From the NCBI GenBank assembly GCA_027018975.1, contig JALUXN010000307.1, positions 1 to 5,583 on the forward strand: a stretch of DNA of 5,583 nucleotides, given 5' to 3'. A program made the position numbers and the translations under genes. This document shows, piece after piece, positions 1 to 5,404 of this stretch; position 1 is the first letter of the stretch; each line of letters opens with the position of its first letter. The DNA is from Mariprofundaceae bacterium (GTDB taxonomy: Bacteria > Pseudomonadota > Zetaproteobacteria > Mariprofundales > Mariprofundaceae). Under the pieces are notes generated by a model, which was given only the letters and a program-made list of their open reading frames with translations, did not search any database and was not told the DNA's origin.

Positions 1-134
1 CGGAGCAGATTCTCCAACAGAATCTTCATCGCATAGGGGAGATGCGAGACATCGCCGGCCTTGTGCAGGTTGTAGTAGGTAAATGTGTTGTCACCGACCG
101 TCAGAGTGTCGCGTGCGCCGAAACTGTTGCTCAA
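1..134 (-). CDS. acnA: Aconitate hydratase A, N-terminal 44 codons (runs off the left edge)
   Basis: Aconitase A is the cytoplasmic 4Fe-4S enzyme that interconverts citrate and isocitrate in the TCA cycle. Only the N-terminus is visible. It begins LSNSFGARDTLTVGDN (first L read as Met) and ends with MKILLENLLR at the edge, which matches the conserved start of AcnA/IRP-type aconitases (E. coli AcnA has LKVLLENLLRW at the same place). The catalytic residues and cluster cysteines lie outside the window. The start is TTG at 134-132, since no ATG or GTG is available near the conserved region. An AGGAG (complement of 142-146) sits 7 nt upstream and supports it. The gene follows the DUF4126 gene on the same strand with an 84-nt gap, so the two could be cotranscribed; I see no convincing terminator or promoter in the gap. 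AcnD-type aconitase is less likely but cannot be excluded from 44 residues. Confidence 0.9.
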   Translation of the reverse strand, partial: MSNSFGARDTLTVGDNTFTYYNLHKAGDVSHLPYAMKILLENLL

Positions 135-218
135 GATGGGACTCCTGTAGGGGAAATTGGCCGCGCAAGCTAGTCCGCATGGGGGGTGAATTCTAGTTGG
201 ATATGCGCGGCGTGCTCG

Positions 219-908
219 TCACGGGTTGTGTTGCTCATTTTGTTCGGGCGCGGTTTCGTTGGCTATAGCGGCCTTGTCAGGGGAGGTGTGGTCGGAAGTG
301 GGCTTTCCGGTGATGGCGCGGCGGATCTTGCGGAACATGCTTTGAATCGCTCGCCACAGTTTGGGCAGTAGCCAGATCATCAGTACGATGAAGAGCAGCA
401 TCAGCAGTAGAAAGAGTTGCGGATGGTGCAGGGAAGTCCAGATGGCAGCGATGACGGCGACATCTTCGCTGATCGACGCCAGCCAGTTGGAGAAGGGCTC
501 CGGTGATGTGTTGATCAACGCCCGCGAACCGCTCTTGGCGGCATGGGTGGTGGCAGCCAGTCCTGCGCCCATGATACCGGCGGCGACCGCCACAGCCGGC
601 GTGACATCACCCACCGCGGAGGCCGCCATAATGGCGCCGGCCGGAATGCGGACAAAGGTGTGCAGTAGATCCCAACTGGAGTCGAACCCCGGCACTTTAT
701 CGGCGAAGAACTCGATGGCGTACATGGTGCCGGCCGCAAAGAGCACCAGCGGATCCTGCAGTACCATCAGTCCCGGCGGCAGATCGATGTTGCCGGAAGC
801 CCCCAACAGCCCCAGTGTGAGGATCGCCGCATAGAGGTTGATGCCGCTCGCCCATGCCGCGCCCATGCTCATGGCCAGTGCGGCGGCGATTTGATCGAGT
901 GAATCCAT
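219..908 (-). CDS. DUF4126 family integral membrane protein
   Basis: A 229-residue membrane protein of unknown function. Family hallmarks seen are SGINLYAAILTLGLLG (residues 21-36), an acidic-aromatic stretch with EFFADKVPGFDSSWD (66-80), then LLHTFVRIPAGA (81-92), and a small-residue-rich segment GIMGAGLAATTHAAKSGSRA (111-130) before NTSPEPFSNW. Hydrophobic segments lie at about 8-36, 50-68, 88-122, 148-160 and 164-182. They are followed by a basic stretch (KLWRAIQSMFRKIRR, 183-197) and a polar tail, presumably cytoplasmic. The reading frame is open for 39 further codons upstream. I chose the ATG at 908 because AAGGAG (complement of 915-920) lies 6 nt before it and the conserved region begins right after it. 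The gene is divergent from rpsF. No function is known for the family and the neighbours do not suggest one. Confidence 0.88.
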   Translation of the reverse strand: MDSLDQIAAALAMSMGAAWASGINLYAAILTLGLLGASGNIDLPPGLMVLQDPLVLFAAGTMYAIEFFADKVPGFDSSWDLLHTFVRIPAGAIMAASAVGDVTPAVAVAAGIMGAGLAATTHAAKSGSRALINTSPEPFSNWLASISEDVAVIAAIWTSLHHPQLFLLLMLLFIVLMIWLLPKLWRAIQSMFRKIRRAITGKPTSDHTSPDKAAIANETAPEQNEQHNP

Positions 909-1019
909 GTGCGTCTCCTTGATGCTCTGGAAAGGTGAGTTGGCGAGCATAGCGGTTTTGGCACGGCATGATAATAGGTATCGTGCGGCTGCGCGCAGTG
1001 CGTCGGCAACAATCGCTGC

Positions 1020-1047
1020 TTGCATTGGTTGATAAGCTGCCTATAGT
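1020..1047 (+). promoter_or_regulatory. Candidate sigma-70 promoter for the rpsF operon
   Basis: TATAGT at 1042-1047 is one mismatch from the -10 consensus. The best -35 is a poor TTGCAT at 1020-1025 with a 16-nt spacer. It lies in the divergent intergenic region about 100 nt upstream of rpsF, which would leave a leader long enough for the RNA structures described below. A small perfect hairpin (CCGAT, loop GTG, ATCGG at 1061-1073) would sit near the 5' end of the transcript. The assignment rests on sequence match only. Confidence 0.35.
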
Positions 1048-1086
1048 GCGCCGCCACCTGCCGATGTGATCGGTGGGAACATACCT

Positions 1087-1149
1087 TGCTCCGGACGCGC
1101 CAAATGGTTCCGGGGCGTACTGAACGTACACCTAGAGGAGCGCCGTTTG
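1087..1149 (+). promoter_or_regulatory. Candidate S6:S18-responsive leader of rpsF with start-codon sequestration
   Basis: Seen in the sequence: CAAATGG (1101-1107) can pair with CCGTTTG (1143-1149), seven pairs with one wobble, enclosing the TTG start codon. GTAC (1117-1120) pairs with GTAC (1126-1129) around a five-base loop and can extend through G1115-C1131, G1114-C1132 and a wobble, after a C-A mismatch. This leaves CCG (1110-1112) bulged between the lower stem and the hairpin, and the ribosome binding site AGAGGAG (1134-1140) in the opposite internal loop. A competing hairpin (1087-1095 with 1109-1117, nine pairs including two wobbles) would pair the CCG and free the start codon. Known: bacterial rpsF leaders carry a motif with a bulged CCG flanked by a stem and a hairpin that binds S6:S18 and represses translation. 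Inferred: this leader is that motif. I could not compare it with a covariance model. Confidence 0.55.
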
Positions 1150-1593
1150 TACTACGAAACTATCTTTATCGTGAATCCTGACATCTCTCAGGAGAACACT
1201 GAAATCTTGACCAACGATCTGGTCAGCAAAGTCGAAAAGGCCGGTGGCCGCATTGTTAAGCGTGAAAATTGGGGATCCCGTCCGTTGGCTTATACCATTG
1301 CCAACCGGAAGCGCGGTACTTATGTGCTGCTGGTGACCGATGGCGGCGTTGAAGCGTTGAATGCGCTGGAGCGCGCCATCACCTTGGAAGAGCGCATTAT
1401 CCGTTCGCTGACTACCCGTCTGACCGAGTTGAGCGACAAACCATCACCATTGATGCGCCGCGCGCAGGCTGCAGCTAAGCGTGAAGCAGAGGCGGCCGAA
1501 GCCGCTGAACAGGCAGAGGCGGCAGCCGAGGCTGCACAACCGGCCGACGATGCCGCCAGCCAGGCAGCTGATGGAGCCGAAGCCAGCGCCTGA
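1147..1593 (+). CDS. rpsF: Small ribosomal subunit protein bS6 with long Ala-rich tail
   Basis: bS6 binds 16S rRNA as a heterodimer with bS18 in the platform of the 30S subunit. The protein has 148 residues. It starts YYETIFIVNPDIS after the initiator, the first beta strand of the family, and has the conserved KRENWGSRPLAYTIANRKRG (38-57) and the helix with LEERIIRSL (80-88). The E. coli protein is about 131-135 residues. Here residues 108-148 form a low-complexity Ala/Glu/Gln tail that ends EASA, not in the terminal glutamates that RimK extends in E. coli. The start is TTG at 1147, with AGAGGAG (1134-1140) 6 nt upstream; no ATG or GTG fits the conserved N-terminus. It is the first gene of the operon, and its 3' end overlaps priB by 23 nt. 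Confidence 0.96.
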   Translation: MYYETIFIVNPDISQENTEILTNDLVSKVEKAGGRIVKRENWGSRPLAYTIANRKRGTYVLLVTDGGVEALNALERAITLEERIIRSLTTRLTELSDKPSPLMRRAQAAAKREAEAAEAAEQAEAAAEAAQPADDAASQAADGAEASA

Positions 1594-1903
1594 GGTCAAT
1601 CGCGCCCGGGTTTCGGGGCGGTTGTGCAAGTTGCGTGAGCGTTGGACACCCGATGGTTCACGCGCCTTGATTGCCGAGCTGGTGACCCATCGCCCGAAGT
1701 TGGGGCCGGTGCGTGCCGCAGTGCAGGATGAGCAGCCGATGCCATTGCGTGCCAGCGGCTCGATCTGCACCACGCTGTTGCAGTATGCCGATCAGCGTGT
1801 GGTGGTGGAAGGTTGTCTGCGCCGCCGTTTCTATAGCAGAGATGGCGAGCCCTGTTGGGGGCAGGTGGAGATCTGGGTCGATCGTTGCGAGTTGGCAGAA
1901 TAA
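1571..1903 (+). CDS. priB: Primosomal replication protein N (PriB)
   Basis: PriB is a small single-stranded-DNA-binding OB-fold protein that joins PriA and DnaT during replication restart. This copy has 110 residues (E. coli has 104). Recognisable parts are the first strand with RARVSGRLCKLRERWTPDG (11-29), a central QDEQPMPLRASG (52-63) aligned to the QMPVIVSG region of E. coli, and the last strands with RVVVEGCLRRRFYSRDG (76-92) and VEIWVDRCEL (99-108). Identity to E. coli is low, so the call rests on the OB pattern, length and position between rpsF and rpsR, which is the canonical place for priB. The start is ATG 1571 inside rpsF; the frame is open further upstream, with another ATG at 1550, but that part is the shadow of the rpsF tail. 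No good ribosome binding site precedes either ATG, so translation is probably coupled to rpsF. Confidence 0.88.
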   Translation: MEPKPAPEVNRARVSGRLCKLRERWTPDGSRALIAELVTHRPKLGPVRAAVQDEQPMPLRASGSICTTLLQYADQRVVVEGCLRRRFYSRDGEPCWGQVEIWVDRCELAE

Positions 1904-2005
1904 GCCGCTGCGTGACGAGAAACCGATGAGCGCGATCACATCCCATCATGGTGAGATTGCATGAACTGTTTGAGATTTGTTTGTTGAGACTGTTAGGAGT
2001 AAACG

Positions 2006-2338
2006 ATGAGTGAAGAAGTAAAAAAAGCAGCACCCGCACAGAGCGGCACACAGAATGAGCGTCCGCAGCGTTCACAGGGTGATCGTCCACAGCGTCCGCA
2101 GCGCGGTGGTGGCCGTTTCCAGCGTCGTCGCAAGTTCTGCAAGTTCTGCGCCGATACGAGTCTGGTAATCGATCATAAAGACCCTGATCTGTTGCGCGGG
2201 TTTATCACCGAGCGTTACAAGATTTTGCCGTCCCGCGTGACCGGTACTTGTGCCAAGCATCAGCGTTTTTTGACCACGGCGATCAAGCGCGCCCGTGTCC
2301 TGTCGCTGTTGGCATTCACCCCGCTGCATCACGATTGA
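2006..2338 (+). CDS. rpsR: Small ribosomal subunit protein bS18, zinc-site form with N-terminal extension
   Basis: bS18 binds the 30S platform with bS6. The protein has 110 residues against 75 in E. coli. The core begins at about residue 39 (QRRRKFCKFCAD) and continues with DHKDPDLLRGFITER (56-70), SRVTGTCAKHQR (76-87) and AIKRARVLSLLAFT (92-105), all family signatures. Cys45, Cys48, Cys82 and His85 form a CxxC plus CxxH set, as in bS18 proteins with a predicted zinc site; the E. coli protein lacks this set. Residues 1-38 are an extra polar, Arg/Gln/Gly-rich segment with repeated RPQR units. The start ATG has AGGAG (1995-1999) 6 nt upstream. The 102 nt between priB and rpsR hold this binding site; I find no convincing promoter or terminator there. 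Confidence 0.96.
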   Translation: MSEEVKKAAPAQSGTQNERPQRSQGDRPQRPQRGGGRFQRRRKFCKFCADTSLVIDHKDPDLLRGFITERYKILPSRVTGTCAKHQRFLTTAIKRARVLSLLAFTPLHHD

Positions 2339-2379
2339 TTTTCGACTGCTCATTGGTGCGCAAGGCGTAGGCGGACGCG

Positions 2380-3390
2380 ATGGCCGATGAGCGACATGCA
2401 TCCGAACAGCAGCTGCCGGCACTGGCCGCTTTTGTTCTGACCCATCGGCTGCCGTGTGCAGCGCTGTTGTTGACGATGCTGGTGGCGGCGGTCTGGGTGC
2501 CGGTCGGTTTGCAGGGGCTGCCGCAGTTTCTGCTGCTGATCGCCTCACTGCTGGCGGTTACCATGCATATGATGACGCCGGCGGTGGTGGCTGTTGTCGC
2601 CTTCGGTGGCGGGCTGCTGTTCGCTGGCCAAGTATCGGCACTGATGGCATTGGGCGTGGTGCTGATCGCCGGATTCTCGTGGTTGGCGGGACTGGCGGTG
2701 TTTGTGCTCTACGGTCTGTTGCCGATGCTCGCGGCGATGCTGATGTCCGGCCGCGATGGTATGCGGCGCAGTGCAGAGTGGCTGGCGCTGCTGGTGGCGT
2801 TGGTGTCGGTGGTCGGTTTGTGGCTGGCTGCCGTCAACCACGGCCTCGGTATCGAGGCGTTGGTCAAGCAGTGGTTGCGGCCGCTGTTTGATGCGATTCG
2901 GGTGGAGATGCCCGCATCGGAGGCGGAGGCGGCGATCATGCTGGAGCAGATGCGCGGCATGATGGCGGCGATTTTCCCCGGCCTGTTGATGGTCGGGCTC
3001 TGGTTCGCCTGGTGGAGCAATGTGGTGCTCGCGCGCAGCATTGCTGTACGTTACAGTTTTTATCGGGGTGATACGGGTGATTTCCTGACGCTCCGATTTG
3101 AAAAACCGGTGGCCTATATTTTTGTCGGGCTGCTGGTGTTGGCAAATATAGCGACAGCGGACATTCACTATCTGGCAGTCAATCTGCTGATTCTGGTGGC
3201 CGGACTGTTGGCGGTACAGGGTGTGGCGGTGTCACACAGCTGGTTGAAGGCGAAGGGGATGCTGCTTTCGATTGTGCTGATGTACTTTTTACTGGTTGTC
3301 TGGTCGATGATGGTGGTGCCATTCATTATTATCGGCCTGATGGATATTTGGTTTGATTATCGTCGGAATATTCCGGCGGCTGGAGGATAA
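2380..3390 (+). CDS. DUF2232 family multi-pass membrane protein
   Basis: A 336-residue inner-membrane protein of unknown function. Hydrophobic segments are seen at about 24-42, 48-64, 67-83, 86-120, 133-152, 194-217, 243-260, 264-285 and 293-325. A soluble loop around 160-193 is rich in charged residues. The C-terminal half is the most family-like: ARSIAVRYSFYRGDTGDFLT (218-237) after WWSNVVL, and the end VVPFIIIGLMDIWFDYRR (312-329). DUF2232 genes are commonly found between rpsR and rplI in Gammaproteobacteria, for example in Pseudomonas, which supports the call. ATG 2380 is the only sensible start because a stop in this frame lies at 2368-2370. The upstream ribosome binding site is weak. 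The stop codon is 1 nt before rplI, so the two are likely coupled. A role linked to translation or replication is not shown by the sequence. Confidence 0.85.
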   Translation: MADERHASEQQLPALAAFVLTHRLPCAALLLTMLVAAVWVPVGLQGLPQFLLLIASLLAVTMHMMTPAVVAVVAFGGGLLFAGQVSALMALGVVLIAGFSWLAGLAVFVLYGLLPMLAAMLMSGRDGMRRSAEWLALLVALVSVVGLWLAAVNHGLGIEALVKQWLRPLFDAIRVEMPASEAEAAIMLEQMRGMMAAIFPGLLMVGLWFAWWSNVVLARSIAVRYSFYRGDTGDFLTLRFEKPVAYIFVGLLVLANIATADIHYLAVNLLILVAGLLAVQGVAVSHSWLKAKGMLLSIVLMYFLLVVWSMMVVPFIIIGLMDIWFDYRRNIPAAGG

Positions 3391-3391
3391 C

Positions 3392-3841
3392 ATGCAATTA
3401 ATTCTTTTAGAGCGCGTTGAAGGGCTTGGCAATGTGGGCGACGAAGTCACGGTGCGTCCCGGTTATGGTCGCAACTATCTGCTGCCACAGGGCAAAGCAG
3501 CTGTCGCGGATGCCGGCAATCGCAAGATCTTCGAGCGCCGCCGTGCGCTGCTTGAGCAGAAGCAGCAGGAGGTGCTTAACAGCGCCAAGGCTGAGGCTGA
3601 GAAACTCGAAGGCCAGAGCCTGGAAGTGATCCGTGCCACATCCGATGGCAAGCATCTCTACGGTTCTGTAGGCGCGCATGAGCTCAGCGAGCTGCTCGGC
3701 GAGAACGGCTTCAGCGTCGAGCGCCGTAATATCCTGCTCGATGAGCCGATCAAGATGGTGGGCGAGCACAGCTTCCGCGTGCGTCTGCACCCCGATGTGA
3801 CTGCCGAGCTCTCCATCAAAGTCACCTCCGAGCAGCACTAA
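3392..3841 (+). CDS. rplI: Large ribosomal subunit protein bL9
   Basis: bL9 is an elongated protein that binds domain V of 23S rRNA near the L1 stalk and helps keep the reading frame. The protein has 149 residues, the same as E. coli. The N-terminal domain carries the family signature spanning GLGNVGDEVTVRPGYGRNYL (11-30) and PQGKA. A long charged helix with FERRRALLEQKQQEVLNSAK (47-66) connects to the C-terminal RNA-binding domain, which starts at about LEVIRATSDGKHLYGSVG (77-94) and ends SIKVTSEQH. The start is ATG 3392, with GGAGG (3382-3386) 5 nt upstream inside the last codons of the DUF2232 gene; the frame is open for 13 codons more, but these do not belong to L9. It is followed after 9 nt by dnaB. 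Confidence 0.97.
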   Translation: MQLILLERVEGLGNVGDEVTVRPGYGRNYLLPQGKAAVADAGNRKIFERRRALLEQKQQEVLNSAKAEAEKLEGQSLEVIRATSDGKHLYGSVGAHELSELLGENGFSVERRNILLDEPIKMVGEHSFRVRLHPDVTAELSIKVTSEQH

Positions 3842-3850
3842 CCCCGAACC

Positions 3851-5233
3851 TTGCCGCAAGCGATCCCCCTGCGCACCGATTCGCTCCGTGAGCGAGTCCC
3901 GCCGCACGCGCTTGATGCCGAGCGGGCGGTGCTCGGGGGGATTATGCTCAATGTCGAGTCGCTCGAACGGCTGGAAGGGACGCTGCTGCCGGAGCATTTT
4001 TATGTCGCCGCGCATGAGCGCATCTTCTATGTCATTCAGGAGCTGACCGCCAAGGGGCAGCCTGTTGATGCGCTGACCATCAAGGATCAGCTGGAGCGGC
4101 GCGGTGAACTGGCTGACATCGGCGGCGAGGCCTATCTCGCTGAATTGGTCGGTTCGGTGCCGACCTCCACCAACGTCAAATATTACGCCGATATTGTCCG
4201 TGAACGGGCGGTATTGCGCGATCTGCTATCGGTCTGCAACGAGGTCTCCCGCGAGGTGTATGAGGAGGTCGATCGCGATGTGAACGAGCATCTCGATCTG
4301 GCCGAGAAGAATATCCTCTCCATTGCGGAAAACTTTAACCGCTCCCGCCCCTCATTCAGTAAAATGTCCGACCTGATGCTCGAGAGTTATAAAGAGCTCG
4401 AGGATCGCTACGCCCAGCAGAAGCTGGTGACCGGTATCCCGACCGGCTTTGACGATCTCGATAAGATGACCGCCGGCATGCAGCGCGGCGATCTGGTCAT
4501 TGTCGCCGGCCGTCCGAGCATGGGTAAGACCGCCTTCTCCATGAATCTGGCGCAGAATGCGTCGTTGCGCTCCGAGGAGAGCGGGGTGGTGGCGGTTTTC
4601 TCGCTGGAGATGTCTTCGCAACAGATTGCCATGCGTATGCTCGCCTGTGAGGCACGGGTGGATATGCAGCATCTGCGCACCGGCCGCTTCTCGGCCGAAG
4701 ATTGGCGCAAGCTGGCGGCAGCCAGTGGTTCGCTGGCCGAATCCTCCATCTATATCGACGATACGCCGGCGATTTCGGTGCTCGAACTGCGCTCCAAGTG
4801 CCGCAAACTCAAGCGCGAGGCGAAGGGGCTCGATCTGGTGCTGATCGACTATATCCAATTGATGTCCGGCCGCGCCAACGCCGATAATCGCGCCCAAGAG
4901 GTCTCGGAGATCTCACGTTCGCTGAAGGGGCTGGCCAAGGAGCTGGATGTGCCGGTGATTGCGCTCTCCCAGCTCAACCGCTCACTGGAGCAGCGCGCCG
5001 ACAAGCGGCCGGTGATGTCCGACCTGCGTGAGTCGGGTGCGATCGAGCAGGATGCCGATGTGATCATGTTCATCTACCGCGATGAGGTCTATAACAAAAA
5101 GCCGGACAATGAGGGGCTGGCGGAGATCATCGTCGCCAAGCAGCGAAACGGCCCGATCGGCGACGTGAAGCTGACCTTTGTGCACAAATACACCCGTTTC
5201 GAAAACCATATTTCCGCCGGATTTGATGACTGA
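3851..5233 (+). CDS. dnaB: Replicative DNA helicase DnaB
   Basis: DnaB is the hexameric 5'-3' helicase that unwinds the replication fork and recruits primase. It is 460 residues and complete (E. coli 471, with a longer N-terminus). The N-terminal domain begins at VPPHALDAERAVLGG (16-30) and includes YADIVRERAVLRDL (112-125); a linker follows at about 150-180. The RecA-like domain has Walker A GRPSMGKT (220-227), catalytic Glu253 in FSLEM, Walker B LVLIDYIQL (329-337), the sensor ALSQLNRSLEQRADKRP (371-387), DLRESGAIEQDADVIMFIYR (391-410) and the arginine-finger motif KQRNGPIG (430-437, Lys430 and Arg432). No intein interrupts the P-loop. The start is TTG 3851: the rplI stop is in the same frame 9 nt upstream and the conserved region starts at residue 16. 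There is no clear ribosome binding site, so translation may depend on rplI coupling. Confidence 0.97.
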   Translation: MPQAIPLRTDSLRERVPPHALDAERAVLGGIMLNVESLERLEGTLLPEHFYVAAHERIFYVIQELTAKGQPVDALTIKDQLERRGELADIGGEAYLAELVGSVPTSTNVKYYADIVRERAVLRDLLSVCNEVSREVYEEVDRDVNEHLDLAEKNILSIAENFNRSRPSFSKMSDLMLESYKELEDRYAQQKLVTGIPTGFDDLDKMTAGMQRGDLVIVAGRPSMGKTAFSMNLAQNASLRSEESGVVAVFSLEMSSQQIAMRMLACEARVDMQHLRTGRFSAEDWRKLAAASGSLAESSIYIDDTPAISVLELRSKCRKLKREAKGLDLVLIDYIQLMSGRANADNRAQEVSEISRSLKGLAKELDVPVIALSQLNRSLEQRADKRPVMSDLRESGAIEQDADVIMFIYRDEVYNKKPDNEGLAEIIVAKQRNGPIGDVKLTFVHKYTRFENHISAGFDD

Positions 5234-5359
5234 TATCGGATTGTTGCTGCGTCGTTGTTGTGAGGCTGTAAAGAAAAAGGATTCGTAACGCGACTAGCGG
5301 GCAAACCGTGGGCGATCTGAACAGTTACAAGGATGCAAGTCGTAACCCCTTGATATTTA
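5234..5359. other. Non-coding stretch after dnaB, no gene seen
   Basis: I find no credible reading frame, RNA gene or intrinsic terminator here; no GC-rich hairpin followed by a T-run closes the dnaB operon. The hexamer CGTAAC occurs at 5284-5289 and 5341-5346 and again, inverted, at 5397-5402 inside the tRNA fragment. If the neighbouring tRNA remnant is an attachment scar, this stretch is the original chromosomal DNA that lay 3' of the tRNA gene. Confidence 0.5.
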
Positions 5360-5404
5360 TGGAGCCGATGTCCGGAACCGAACAGGGGACCTTCTCGTTA
5401 CGAG
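5360..5404 (-). pseudogene. 3' fragment of a tRNA-Thr(CGU) gene, candidate attachment-site scar
   Basis: Read on the minus strand, the 45 nt fit tRNA positions 32-76 without gaps: anticodon loop CTCGTAA (anticodon CGT), 3' anticodon stem CGAGA, variable loop AGGTC, 5' T-stem CCCTG, T-loop TTCGGTT, 3' T-stem CCGGA, 3' acceptor strand CATCGGC, discriminator T, then CCA. The 3' acceptor strand, variable loop and anticodon loop closely resemble E. coli thrW as I recall it. It is not a working tRNA: the sequence upstream of the loop (ATCTA) cannot pair with CGAGA, no D-arm or 5' acceptor strand is present, the T-stem has two mismatches, and position 58 is G where A is near-universal. A break at the anticodon loop is typical of tyrosine-recombinase integration into tRNA genes, and thrW is a known target. 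The intact tRNA should lie at the other end of the inserted element. Confidence 0.72.

Noticed and set aside
186..834. Long + strand open frames opposite the DUF4126 gene
   Set aside because: They mirror the third-position bias of the minus-strand gene and have no ribosome binding site or family match.
1957..1998. Possible internal promoter before rpsR
   Set aside because: TTGCAT and TTGAGA have no acceptable -10 at the right distance.
2545..3168. 207-codon minus-strand open frame opposite the DUF2232 gene
   Set aside because: The His/Gln/Arg-rich product is typical of an antisense shadow of a GC-rich membrane-protein gene.
5282..5293. TTCGTAACGCGA on the + strand, like a second tRNA-Thr anticodon loop
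   Set aside because: The sequence after it has no variable loop, T-arm or acceptor end, so the 7-nt loop match is probably chance.
5299..5340. GGGCAAACC followed by GGATGCAAGTC, recalling the c-di-GMP-I (GEMM) riboswitch core
   Set aside because: The bases between do not form the stem that must follow GGGCAAACC, the second block does not match GACGCAAAGCC, and no gene follows on this strand.
5337..5346. AAGTCGTAAC, identical to a stretch near the 3' end of 16S rRNA
   Set aside because: The match stops after 10 nt and no flanking 16S sequence is present.
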